Source: CAYYAQ01 sp964469555 | GTDB taxonomy: Bacteria; Planctomycetota; UBA1135; UBA2386 | Direction: 5' to 3' | Assembly: GCA_964469555.1 (NCBI GenBank) | Contig: CAYYAQ010000118.1 | Coordinates: 1 to 15,934 of the forward strand | Length of the DNA: 15,934 nucleotides | Part shown: positions 7,246-14,318 of the stretch, piece by piece | Numbering within the stretch: the stretch's first letter is position 1 | Layout: every line of letters begins with the position of its first letter | The notes under the pieces: model-generated | Databases searched by the model: none | Seen by the model: the letters and a program-made list of their open reading frames with translations, nothing else | What the model was told of the DNA's origin: nothing | Program-made: the position numbers and the translations under genes

Positions 7246-7794
7246 ATGGTCGATTTGCTGAAGAGCTCGACCCGATTCCTCCGTACCTTCTGGCATCGGA
7301 TGGCGGGAAAGGTCTGCTTCCGTTTGCGTCGGCAGGAGCGTGCACGTCGTCATTTTGAACAAGTGCTGCTGCTCAAGGGCGACGACTTCGCGGCCTATTT
7401 CTACCTCGCGCGGCTGGCATTCAGCGCCGGCGACATGATCAGCTACCACCGCGAACTCGCCCACGCCCGACGCACCTCCCCCGAGCGGCTGGCGCGGATC
7501 CGCTACCTGTTCGACTATTTCGAGCCGACCCCCGCGGACGATTCGTTGTTCGCCGACACCAGGGAACAGACCGGCGAGCGGGCGACCTGGCGGGCATTCC
7601 GCATGAGTTCCGTCGGCGGCAACAACCCCGTGCCGGGGGAGCGAGGACTGACGTCGTGCCCTGGTGGGGACTTGCGCCGTTACGGTGACGACTTCTCCTC
7701 GCCGCAAGAGCGCGAGCGGTTCTCGGACCTCCCGCCGATCTGCCTGGACGATCTGGCGGGAGTCGACCTCGACACCCTGTCCGAGTCCCTGTAG
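7246..7794 (+). CDS. Small TPR-like protein
   Basis: A 182-aa soluble protein starting MVDLLKSSTRFLRTFWHR. Residues about 30-85 (RQERARRHFEQVLLLKGDDFAAYFYLARLAFSAGDM) look like one to two TPR helical pairs. The rest is acidic and proline-containing, with no recognised domain, and ends DLDTLSESL. I chose the ATG at 7246 over the in-frame GTG at 7192, because the extra residues are arginine-rich and read like untranslated sequence; no clear ribosome site helps. It is divergent from the PATAN protein and lies about 110 bp before gcvT. A relation to either is not shown. Opposite-strand frames here are shadows. I do not recognise a specific function; a TPR adaptor is the most that can be said. Confidence 0.65.
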   Translation: MVDLLKSSTRFLRTFWHRMAGKVCFRLRRQERARRHFEQVLLLKGDDFAAYFYLARLAFSAGDMISYHRELAHARRTSPERLARIRYLFDYFEPTPADDSLFADTREQTGERATWRAFRMSSVGGNNPVPGERGLTSCPGGDLRRYGDDFSSPQERERFSDLPPICLDDLAGVDLDTLSESL

Positions 7795-7805
7795 CCCGAC
7801 CCTCC

Positions 7806-7852
7806 AAAGGCTGGCCTGAAAAGGCTGGGCTGAAAAGGCTGGGCTGAAAAGG
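7806..7852. repeat. Three tandem copies of a 14-bp repeat plus a partial copy
   Basis: Units AAAGGCTGGCCTGA (7806-7819), AAAGGCTGGGCTGA (7820-7833) and the same again (7834-7847) are followed by AAAGG. The first copy differs by one base; copies 2 and 3 are identical. The array sits in the 109-bp space between the small TPR gene and gcvT, where it could affect the gcvT leader or arise by slippage. Confidence 0.95.
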
Positions 7853-7903
7853 GGCGGCGCCTTCACTGGGTGGAGACGGATCCTTACGCTCCGCGACCCC
7901 GCC

Positions 7904-8995
7904 ATGAAGGAAACCGCCCTCAAATCCACCCACGTCCACCACCGCGCCCGCATGGTCGACTTCGCCGGGTGGGAGATGCCAGTCCATTACACCGGGATCC
8001 GCGAGGAGGCAGCCCACGTGCGGAAGCACGCCGGCCTGTTCGATCTCGGCCACATGGGCCGGGTCCGGGTGAAGGGCGCGCAGGCCGAGGACTTCCTGCA
8101 GAAACTCCAGACCAACGACGCGGCGAAGATCCCCACCGGCGCGATCCGCTACGCGATGATCCTCGACGAGAACGGGTTGACCCAGGACGACATCCTCGTC
8201 TACCGACACCAAAACAGCGTAGATTTCTTCCTGGTCATCAACGCGGGCAACTCGGAGCGGGATCTCGGCATCATGCGCGACACCGCGTCGGGCTTCGATG
8301 TTTCGGTCGTCGACCAGACGGAGGAACTCGGGATGTTCGCTATCCAGGGGCCGGCGTCCCAGGACATCGTGCAAGAGATCACGGACATCGACCTGTCGGC
8401 GATCGGCTACTACCGATGGACCGAGGGCGACGTCGCAGGGCATCACGTGGAGATCTCGCGCACCGGCTACACCGGCGAAGATGGTTTCGAGGTGTACGCC
8501 GAACAGGCGAAGATTGTCGAATTGTTCGACGCCTTCCTGAACGCCGGCAAGGATCACGAGCTGCGCCCGATCGGTCTCGCGGCTCGGGACACCCTGCGTC
8601 TGGAAGCCGGGATGCCGCTCTACGGTCACGAGATCGACGAGACCACGACCCCGCTCGATGCCGGGTTGGACTTCGGCGTCAAGTTCACCCACGACTTCAC
8701 GGGGCGTGCAGCGCTCGAGAAGATCCAGGCCGCGGGTGGCCCGAAGCGTCGACTCGTCGGACTCACGACGGAGAGCAGGCGGGTCCCGAGACAAGGCTAC
8801 CCCGTCATGTCGGGCGACAACGAAGTCGGCTGCATCCTGTCGGGTGCGGTGTCCCCCACCCTGGATACCAATATCGCGACGACCTATCTGCCGCACGACC
8901 TCGCCGAGGTTGGCACGACGGTCGAATTCGCAATCCGAGACAAGCGCGAGAGCGCCACTGTCGTCCACCTACCCTTCTACAAGAGACAAAGATAG
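7904..8995 (+). CDS. gcvT: Glycine cleavage system T protein (aminomethyltransferase)
   Basis: A 363-aa protein, the normal size for GcvT. It moves the methylene group from the aminomethyl-lipoyl arm of GcvH to tetrahydrofolate and releases ammonia, in the cytoplasm. Visible family motifs are FAGWEMPV (20-27), GLFDLGHMG (44-52), ND at 71-72 with D72 at the place of the catalytic aspartate, GYTGEDGFE, and ARDTLRLEAGMPLYGHEI in the C-terminal half. The ATG at 7904 gives the expected N-terminus (MKETALKSTHVHH), although no good Shine-Dalgarno sequence precedes it. gcvH follows after 10 bp, so the two form an operon. The P protein (glycine decarboxylase) and L protein are not in the window and must lie elsewhere. 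Long opposite-strand frames over this gene are shadows. Confidence 0.97.
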   Translation: MKETALKSTHVHHRARMVDFAGWEMPVHYTGIREEAAHVRKHAGLFDLGHMGRVRVKGAQAEDFLQKLQTNDAAKIPTGAIRYAMILDENGLTQDDILVYRHQNSVDFFLVINAGNSERDLGIMRDTASGFDVSVVDQTEELGMFAIQGPASQDIVQEITDIDLSAIGYYRWTEGDVAGHHVEISRTGYTGEDGFEVYAEQAKIVELFDAFLNAGKDHELRPIGLAARDTLRLEAGMPLYGHEIDETTTPLDAGLDFGVKFTHDFTGRAALEKIQAAGGPKRRLVGLTTESRRVPRQGYPVMSGDNEVGCILSGAVSPTLDTNIATTYLPHDLAEVGTTVEFAIRDKRESATVVHLPFYKRQR

Positions 8996-9005
8996 CCGGA
9001 GAACC

Positions 9006-9389
9006 ATGCGTCCAAACGATCGCAAGTACCTGAAGTCCCACGAGTGGTGCGTTGTTGAAGATGGCATAGCGACGATCGGCATCTCCGACCACGCGGTAAA
9101 GCACCTTGAGGACATCGTCTTCCTGGACCTCCCCGAGGTGGGCTCGCAAGTGAGCGCCGGGGCAAGTTTTGGCGAAATCGAATCAGTGAAGGCCGTCTCG
9201 GACCTCTACTCGCCCGTCTCGGGCGAAGTCGTCGATACGAACGAAGCTCTCGTTGACGACATCGAGTCGCTCAACAGCGACAACGCCCTCGACACGGGGT
9301 GGATGCTGAAGGTCAAGTTCACCGAGGAATCGGCGGACCTGATGGACGCCGCCACCTACGAGGAGTGCCTGAAGAACGAGGCAGACTGA
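9006..9389 (+). CDS. gcvH: Glycine cleavage system H protein (lipoyl carrier)
   Basis: A 127-aa protein of normal GcvH length that shuttles the aminomethyl intermediate among P, T and L proteins on a lipoyl-lysine. It opens MRPNDRKYLKSHEWCVVEDG, contains GISDHAVKHLEDIVFLDLPEVG, and carries the lipoylation site in FGEIESVKAVSDLYSPVSG, with K62 as the modified lysine. The end GWMLKVKF and the helix that follows are also typical. GGAG lies 4 nt before the ATG at 9006, only 10 bp after gcvT. The lipoyl-attachment gene follows directly, which fits a unit that makes and modifies GcvH. Domain, length and context all agree. Confidence 0.97.
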   Translation: MRPNDRKYLKSHEWCVVEDGIATIGISDHAVKHLEDIVFLDLPEVGSQVSAGASFGEIESVKAVSDLYSPVSGEVVDTNEALVDDIESLNSDNALDTGWMLKVKFTEESADLMDAATYEECLKNEAD

Positions 9390-9415
9390 GCCACCAACGT
9401 CGCGGGACGCTGCGT

Positions 9416-10153
9416 GTGCTGCAGTCCGGTGCCGGACACCCATGCCTCAACATGGGTCTCGACGAGGCGCTGTTGCACAGCGAGGACAGCCCACCGACGC
9501 TCAGGATCTACCGTTGGTCGCCGCCGGGCCTCTCTCTCGGCTACTTCCAGCGCGCGAGCGACTTCCTGGACGTCGCGGGTGACCACGTCGTCGTCCGCCG
9601 CATCACCGGCGGCGGGGCGATCTACCACGACGACGAGATCACGTTCTCGTTGACGGTGGGCGCTTCGTTGCTGCCGTCGGACATCGGCGCGTCGTACGAT
9701 CTCATCCACGACGCAGTGTGCGCGGCCTTGGCGGATGTCGGCGTGGAAGCACATCGGCGCGGTGACTCAGCGGGCCAACCGACACGGGGACCCGCGCGCC
9801 CCAAACAGCCATGGTGCTTCGCAGACCCGGTTTGTGAAGATCTGCTGACGACCAGCGGTCACAAGCTCCTCGGCTCAGCACAGCGACGAGTGCAGCGACC
9901 AAAGGAGCGAATACTCCACCACGGCTCGCTCGTCCTCAGCGCTCCCGAGGCCACGCCGTTTTGTGGCAGCGTGGCGGAAGAAACGGATCCCCGGCGCATC
10001 GAAGCAGAGCTCGAGGAAGCGATGACGAAGCGACTCGCGACATCGCTGGGTCTCACAACCGCACAGGGATTCCCAACCGAGATGGAACTCGAACGCGCTA
10101 CCAGGTTGGCGAAGGAACGCTACGGATCGGAGGCGTTCACGCTGCGCCGATGA
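9416..10153 (+). CDS. lipM: Lipoyl-attachment enzyme, LipM octanoyltransferase / LplA family
   Basis: A BPL/LplA-fold protein of about 245 aa that attaches octanoate or lipoate to carrier lysines, very likely on the adjacent GcvH. Motifs: NMGLDEALL (12-20), RRITGGGAIYHDDEITFSL (61-79) and GHKLLGSAQRR (148-158), with K150 the usual binding lysine. C134 in PWCFADP falls where LipM enzymes carry their acyl-cysteine, which favours octanoyl transfer over ATP-dependent lipoate ligation; this rests on a remembered alignment. The start is uncertain. No ATG exists before the conserved LQSG segment except upstream ones overlapping gcvH by about 90 bp. GTG at 9416, with GGGA 6 nt upstream, keeps the full domain. 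The 3' end overlaps the glycosyltransferase ATG in an ATGA. Confidence 0.82.
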   Translation: MLQSGAGHPCLNMGLDEALLHSEDSPPTLRIYRWSPPGLSLGYFQRASDFLDVAGDHVVVRRITGGGAIYHDDEITFSLTVGASLLPSDIGASYDLIHDAVCAALADVGVEAHRRGDSAGQPTRGPARPKQPWCFADPVCEDLLTTSGHKLLGSAQRRVQRPKERILHHGSLVLSAPEATPFCGSVAEETDPRRIEAELEEAMTKRLATSLGLTTAQGFPTEMELERATRLAKERYGSEAFTLRR

Positions 10154-10877
10154 CACAACCCCACCCGACTCTCTCGCTCGTCATTCTCTGCTATCGCTCG
10201 GAAGACTCGGCAAGGGAGTTCACGGCACGAACGCTGACGATGATGCGGGAACACGGCATCGAGAGTTTCGCGCTGATCCTCGTGGGGAACTTCGACGAGG
10301 GCTCTTCAGATCGCACACCCGAGGTCGTCCGGGAACTCGCAGCATCCGACCGCCGGATTCGCTGTCGGGCCGAGCCCAAGCAGGGCATGATGGGATGGGA
10401 CCTTCGATCCGGGCTGCGCGAAGCCCGTGGAGCCTATATCGCCTTCATCGACGGCGACGGCCAGATGCCGATAGGTGATGTCGGCAGACTCTTCAAACTC
10501 ATCGAGAACAGCGAGTTCGACCTCGTGAAGACTCACCGCATGACACGGGCGGACGGATGGAAACGAAGGGTGTTGAGCACGGGCTACAACATCGTGTTCC
10601 GCCTGCTGTTCCCCGGTCTGAAGGCGCGACATGAACGCCAAGCCCAAACTCATGCGGCGAGACGCGTACGAGAAGATGCAACTCACATCCGACGGTTGGT
10701 TCATCGACGCGGAGATCATGATCGAAACCCTGCGCCACAAGATGTTGATCGCCGAAATCCCCACGGAGTTCAGGCGCTTGCACCGTCGGGCTTCGTTCGT
10801 CAGTCTTGGGGGCCGTGTTCGAGTTCCTGACAAACCTCATTCGCTGTCGCTCTCGGGAGTTCTTTCGCCGACCGTGA
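10150..10877 (+). pseudogene. Family-2 glycosyltransferase, frame broken twice (pseudogene or sequence errors)
   Basis: The ATG at 10150 overlaps the lipM stop. Frame 1 encodes a GT2 enzyme resembling DPM1 or PgaC: LSLVILCYRSED (8-19), NFDEGSSDRTPEVV (47-60) and the nucleotide-sugar/metal motif FIDGDGQ (99-105). After FPGLKA (about 10627) homology moves to another frame, giving MNAKPKLMRRDAYEKM, WFIDAEIMIETL and IPTEFRRLHRRASFVSLG. At the GGGGG run (10808-10812) it moves again, giving AVFEFLTNLIRCRSREFF and a stop at 10875-10877. Restoring CG in GCGCG (10624-10628) and removing one G would give one intact 242-aa protein. That corrected stop sits just before the next gene's ribosome site, which supports the reconstruction. 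Substrate is unknown; no membrane helix is seen. Both lesions lie at simple repeats, so assembly or read errors are as likely as decay. Uncorrected, the first frame runs to 10830. Confidence 0.82.
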
Positions 10878-10879
10878 TG

Positions 10880-10885
10880 AAGGAG
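10880..10885 (+). promoter_or_regulatory. Ribosome binding site that fixes the TTG start of the methyltransferase
   Basis: AAGGAG lies 5 nt before the TTG at 10891 and directly after the corrected glycosyltransferase stop at 10877. Confidence 0.75.
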
Positions 10886-10890
10886 TCAGC

Positions 10891-11607
10891 TTGAAGGAAC
10901 AGTTCGAGGACGTCCACGCAGTGGCAGAAGAGAGGCACCCATGGTTCGTCGCCAGGCGCGCACTGTTCACGGAGCTCGCCGACCTCGACCGGGACGCTCG
11001 CATCCTGGACATTGGCTGCGGCACCGGAATGTTCCTCGTCCACCTCAAGAGCTTGGGTTTTCGGAATCTCGCCGGCGTGGAAACTTCAGAGAGGATGCGG
11101 CAGCGTTTTCGCGACGACGCCATCCCGCTCTACACGGAAATCCCCGAGGAGACGTTCGACACCGTTTTCATGCTCGACGTCCTCGAGCACATCGCCAACG
11201 ACGTCCAAACACTGGCGAGGATCCACAACATCCTGCGGCCCGGGGGAACGCTCCTTATCTCCGTTCCGGCACACCCGTTCCTGTGGGGACCACACGACGT
11301 CCTCGCCGCGCATGAACGCCGCTATCGGAGTCGCGAACTTCGCGACAAGTTGACCGACGCGGGCTTCGACATCGAACGCTTCAGCTACTGGAACATGTTC
11401 TGTTTCCCGATCGTCTGCCTCCTCCGCTTCCTGCGCATCGGCAGGGCCGATCGTGCGGGCAATCTCGGACTCGGGCCGGCCTTCGCGCTGAAGGCGTACG
11501 GCCTGGTCTTGCGGCTCGAGAACCGCCTGTTGCAGTGGTTCAACCTGCCCGCCGGGATCAGCCTCGTAGCGAAGACTCGCACGAAGGCCAGCACGAGCGG
11601 GGATTGA
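10891..11607 (+). CDS. Class I SAM-dependent methyltransferase
   Basis: A 238-aa protein with a Rossmann-fold methyltransferase core: motif I ILDIGCGTGM (38-47), the acidic ribose-binding E64 in AGVETSERM, DVLEHI (96-101) and ILRPGGTLLISVP (114-126). These belong to the UbiG-like Methyltransf_11/23 group; the substrate cannot be told. A hydrophobic stretch near 169-177 (MFCFPIVCLLRFL) could touch the membrane, which would suit a lipid or polyprenyl-linked glycan substrate. The start is TTG at 10891, chosen because of an ideal AAGGAG 5 nt upstream. It follows the glycosyltransferase by 13 bp, and the two probably act on the same molecule, which is an inference from position. Confidence 0.9.
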   Translation: MKEQFEDVHAVAEERHPWFVARRALFTELADLDRDARILDIGCGTGMFLVHLKSLGFRNLAGVETSERMRQRFRDDAIPLYTEIPEETFDTVFMLDVLEHIANDVQTLARIHNILRPGGTLLISVPAHPFLWGPHDVLAAHERRYRSRELRDKLTDAGFDIERFSYWNMFCFPIVCLLRFLRIGRADRAGNLGLGPAFALKAYGLVLRLENRLLQWFNLPAGISLVAKTRTKASTSGD

Positions 11608-11643
11608 GTTGCGTGGTCTCGCCGTGAAGGCTCTCATGGCCCC

Positions 11644-12255
11644 ATGCTCGAATTGGAAGCCCTGATGCGCCGCGCCGGGCTGCGCCCTGAGGAGCGCCTG
11701 CTGATCAAGATCCAGGCGTGCATCTGGCCTGGCGACCACGAGGGGCTGGCTGCGTGCCTGCAGTTGTGCCGCACGCTCGGCGTCGCGCGCAGCGACGTGG
11801 AGGAGGTTCTGCTCCAGGGCGTGCTGTTTTGCGGCTTCCCCAGGATCGTCAACGCGTTTCGCGTCCTCAACGACGAGTGGCCGTCGACGGCAGCGCCCGC
11901 GGGTGGCGCTCTGCCGCCGGAAGAGAGGGAGCGCGCCGGTCTGGACCTGTTCGACGCGATCTACGCCGGCAACGCGAACGGTGTGAAGGCGATGCTCCGC
12001 GGCTGCCACAGCGAGTTCCACGACTTCGTCCTCGACACCGCCTACGGGCGGATTCTCAGCCGTCCCGGGTTGTCTCCGCGGATGCGGGAGTTGATCGCGG
12101 TCGGCGTGCTGGCGCTGACGGATCAAGTCCCCCAGATGATCGCCCACGGTCGCGGTGCCCGGAAGTTCGGCGCCACGGTCGACGAACTGCGGGAAGCAAT
12201 CTACACCGGTGTCGAGGACGAAGACCGGACGAGCCAGCTGGCCCGGCGGGTCTAG
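11644..12255 (+). CDS. Double carboxymuconolactone decarboxylase (AhpD-fold) protein
   Basis: A 203-aa protein with two all-alpha CMD/AhpD-like units. The first (about 8-75) reads LRPEERLLIKIQACIWPG, LGVARSDVEEVLLQGVLFCGFPRIVNAF. The second (about 125-192) reads HDFVLDTAYGRILSRPGLSPRMRELIAVGVLAL, then QMIAHGRGARKFGATVDELREAIYTG. The family includes gamma-carboxymuconolactone decarboxylase and the AhpD peroxidase partner. The CxxC thiol pair of AhpD is absent, so a peroxidase role is unlikely. H166 in the MIAHGRGA segment is where family members often carry a functional histidine. The ATG at 11644 has no clear ribosome site and lies 36 bp after the methyltransferase. It is the last plus-strand gene, converging on the receiver gene. 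Biochemical function is not known. Confidence 0.85.
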   Translation: MLELEALMRRAGLRPEERLLIKIQACIWPGDHEGLAACLQLCRTLGVARSDVEEVLLQGVLFCGFPRIVNAFRVLNDEWPSTAAPAGGALPPEERERAGLDLFDAIYAGNANGVKAMLRGCHSEFHDFVLDTAYGRILSRPGLSPRMRELIAVGVLALTDQVPQMIAHGRGARKFGATVDELREAIYTGVEDEDRTSQLARRV

Positions 12256-12286
12256 TCATCGATTCCGGACTGCCGGAGGCTAGACC
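12249..12286. terminator. Inverted repeat holding both convergent stop codons, possible two-way terminator
   Basis: GGTCTAG (12249-12255) pairs with CTAGACC (12280-12286). Inside, TCCGG (12264-12268) pairs with CCGGA (12273-12277) around ACTG. The outer arms contain the TAG of the CMD gene and the TAG of the receiver gene. There is no T-run, so an intrinsic terminator is only a possibility. Confidence 0.3.
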
Positions 12287-12654
12287 TGCTGGCCGACGTG
12301 CTTCTCGACGAGCTCGATCAACTCGTCCGGCTCGAAGGGCTTGCGGAAGTAGTCCGCCGCGCCCATCTCCTCGCTCTTCTGGTGGCCTCGCGAATGCTCG
12401 CGCGCTGTGAAGATGATCACGGGGATCTTCGCCGTCTCCGGATCGCGCTTGAGACGAGTCAGCGTCTCCCAACCGTCGATGCCCGGCATCATGATGTCGA
12501 GCAGGATGAGATCAGGGGACAGATCCTTCGACTTTCGGATCCCCTCTTCACCGTTCGTAGCCGACTCGACGCGGAAGCCGGCGGCCTCCAGCACCATCTG
12601 TGTCGAGACGATGATGAGTTTCTCGTCTTCGACGATTAGGACTGTGTGATCCAT
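12280..12654 (-). CDS. Stand-alone response regulator receiver (CheY-like)
   Basis: A 124-aa single receiver domain with no output domain. It opens MDHTVLIVEDEKLI with the acidic pair E9-D10, has the phospho-acceptor D53 in LILLDIMMPGIDGWETL, T83 in IIFTAREHS and K105 in YFRKPFEPDE, so all receiver active-site residues are present. It lies 26 bp after the histidine kinase on the same strand, which is its likely phosphodonor. With no DNA-binding or enzymatic domain it should act by protein contact, perhaps with the STAS protein of the same group or as a phosphotransfer intermediate. The domain call is secure; the partner is inferred from position. Confidence 0.95.
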   Translation of the reverse strand: MDHTVLIVEDEKLIIVSTQMVLEAAGFRVESATNGEEGIRKSKDLSPDLILLDIMMPGIDGWETLTRLKRDPETAKIPVIIFTAREHSRGHQKSEEMGAADYFRKPFEPDELIELVEKHVGQQV

Positions 12655-12680
12655 TGGTGCTTTCCGTCTTGAGGCTGTCT

Positions 12681-13772
12681 CTAGCGCGTGGCCGATGGAG
12701 TCTCGGCGCAGGCGTCGTCGCCCGTAACTACTTCTTCGAACACAGGGAGGGCAAACCTGAAGCTCGCCCCGGAACCTAGTTCGCTCGTGACTTCGATCCG
12801 ACTGCCGTGAGCCTCGATGATCCCCTGAGCGACGAACAGGCCGAGGCCTGCGCCGCCATGGTGTCGCGTCAACGGATCCTCGACCTGGAAGAACTTCTCG
12901 AAGATCCGCCGTTGGTATCGGGGGTCTATGCCAATTCCCGTGTCGGAGATCGTGAAGACAACCTGTTCATCGATGACTTCGGCAATCGCGGTGACGGTGC
13001 CGGACCCTGAAGTGAACTTGACCGCGTTCTCAATCAGAGACTTCAAGACCCGTTTCATGTCCGTGCGGTCGGCCTGAACGTGCACTCCTTGCACACCCAT
13101 CGAGTCAATCAGGATCTCGCATCCGGAGTCCGCGGCCACCTGTTGGAAAGGCGCGACCGAAGAGGACAGCAGGTCGGAGGTGTCCAGGATCTCCGAGTCT
13201 TGTGCGTACGTGTTGGCGTCGAGGTTGCCCAGGTTGATCAGCTTGTCGATCTGGTGCTCCAGGCGCACGGACTGCTCTCGGATGGAGGAGACCGCCTGAG
13301 CCTGCAGCTCGGACAGCTCGCCGAGTCTGCCGCCCGCCATCAGCGTCGAGAACGTCTTGATGCCCGTGAGTGGGGTGCGCAGCTCGTGGGCGACGATGGA
13401 CAGGTACTGGTTCCGCAGCTGGTCTGACTTGTACTCGGACGTGATGTCCTTCAGCATCGTGATGATGCCCTGGGGACTCCGTTCGCAGTCGTAGACCCTC
13501 GATGAGCTGATCTGCACGTAGATGAGATCGCTCTCCTCGGTCTGTACCTCGACGGTCCGCGTGATCTCGGTCTCACCTTCGATGTGATCGTGATCGTGCA
13601 GGACGGCGCTGGTCAGCTCTTCGCAACCCAGATGGAACTCGTCGAACCGGTTCCCCATCGCGAGGAACGCCTTGGCGCCGAGCAGTTCCTCCGCCACCGG
13701 GTTGATCAAGGCCACGCGCCCCTCAGCATCCACGACGACGACGCCGTCCATGATCTCGCTGATGATGGTCAT
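12681..13772 (-). CDS. Soluble PAS-domain sensor histidine kinase
   Basis: A 363-aa protein with no membrane helix or signal peptide. A PAS domain (about 3-115, IMDGVVVVDAEGRVALINPVAEELLG) is followed by HisKA (about 118-185) with the phospho-accepting H129 in SIVAHELRTPLTG. The HATPase_c domain (about 235-350) has the N box SLIENAVKF, G1 DTGIGI and G2 GGAGLGL. It is therefore a complete cytoplasmic kinase that senses an internal signal through PAS. The ATG at 13772 begins right at the PAS domain. No strong ribosome site is visible, and an in-frame TTG lies about 30 nt upstream. It sits between the STAS gene (53 bp before) and the receiver gene (26 bp after). The signal and ligand are unknown. 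Confidence 0.95.
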   Translation of the reverse strand: MTIISEIMDGVVVVDAEGRVALINPVAEELLGAKAFLAMGNRFDEFHLGCEELTSAVLHDHDHIEGETEITRTVEVQTEESDLIYVQISSSRVYDCERSPQGIITMLKDITSEYKSDQLRNQYLSIVAHELRTPLTGIKTFSTLMAGGRLGELSELQAQAVSSIREQSVRLEHQIDKLINLGNLDANTYAQDSEILDTSDLLSSSVAPFQQVAADSGCEILIDSMGVQGVHVQADRTDMKRVLKSLIENAVKFTSGSGTVTAIAEVIDEQVVFTISDTGIGIDPRYQRRIFEKFFQVEDPLTRHHGGAGLGLFVAQGIIEAHGSRIEVTSELGSGASFRFALPVFEEVVTGDDACAETPSATR

Positions 13773-13825
13773 TCGCGGTCTGCCGACTTGGGACGAACCA
13801 AAGGATCCGAGGCAGAGACCGGAGA

Positions 13826-14212
13826 TCAGGTCTGCTTGACCGCGTCGAGCGCTTGCTCTTCCGTCTCGAAGATCGAGAGGTGCTTCGAGATCCTCATGAT
13901 GTCGAAGATCTTGATGATGAAGGGCTTGATGTGGCAGAGGTAGAGCTTGCCGCTCCGCGCTGCCGTGACGTTGTTCGCCACGATGATCAGGCCGACACCA
14001 CAGCTATCGATGATCTTGACGTTTTCGAGATTCAACACGAAGTGCTCGAACCCCTCGTCAATCTTGCTGTTGATCGTTTCTTTCAACGACTCCTTCAGCG
14101 AATCCGTGACGTAGAAGTTGAGGCTTCGATCGTTGAACGAAATGATCGCCGTCTTGTCTTCATCCAGCGTCGTCACCGACAGGCCCTGGCTCTTCTTTCC
14201 AACGATTTCCAT
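13826..14212 (-). CDS. STAS-domain protein (anti-sigma-factor-antagonist type)
   Basis: A 128-aa single STAS domain. Conserved features are IISFNDRSLNFYVTDSLKESL near the N-terminus, then FEHFVLNLENVKIIDSCGVGLIIVANN, with S70 in the DSCG loop where SpoIIAA/RsbV proteins are phosphorylated by their kinase. The C-terminal part (GKLYLCHIKPFIIKIFDIMRISKHLSIF) matches the usual last strand and helix. AGAGG lies 8 nt before the ATG at 14212 but only 2 nt before a GTG at 14218, so the ATG is preferred. No SpoIIAB-type kinase or PP2C phosphatase is in the window. The gene heads a STAS-kinase-receiver group, so it may be an input or output of that pathway rather than control a sigma factor. Confidence 0.93.
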   Translation of the reverse strand: MEIVGKKSQGLSVTTLDEDKTAIISFNDRSLNFYVTDSLKESLKETINSKIDEGFEHFVLNLENVKIIDSCGVGLIIVANNVTAARSGKLYLCHIKPFIIKIFDIMRISKHLSIFETEEQALDAVKQT

Positions 14213-14220
14213 GAACACAA

Positions 14221-14225
14221 CCTCT
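14221..14225 (-). promoter_or_regulatory. Ribosome binding site that fixes the STAS start
   Basis: AGAGG on the minus strand, 8 nt before the ATG at 14212. It is too close to the GTG at 14218 for that codon to be used. Confidence 0.65.
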
Positions 14226-14318
14226 GCTTACGGGTCTCTCTACGGGAGGTTGTTTCGACTCGATCGCACCCCAAGGTTGAGCACGAGGAGCCGAGTTCTG
14301 ATAGATGTTGGCACTATT

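Noticed and set aside
7439..8968. A 509-aa minus-strand open frame
   Set aside because: It lies antisense to gcvT and the small TPR gene, both of which have clear homology or protein-like composition. The translation has no family motifs and reflects the codon bias of GC-rich DNA.
9299..9415. A longer start for the lipoyl-attachment gene
   Set aside because: It would overlap gcvH by about 90 bp, and the added residues lack family similarity.
11086..12147. A 353-aa minus-strand open frame
   Set aside because: It is antisense to the methyltransferase and CMD genes, which both have clear domains.
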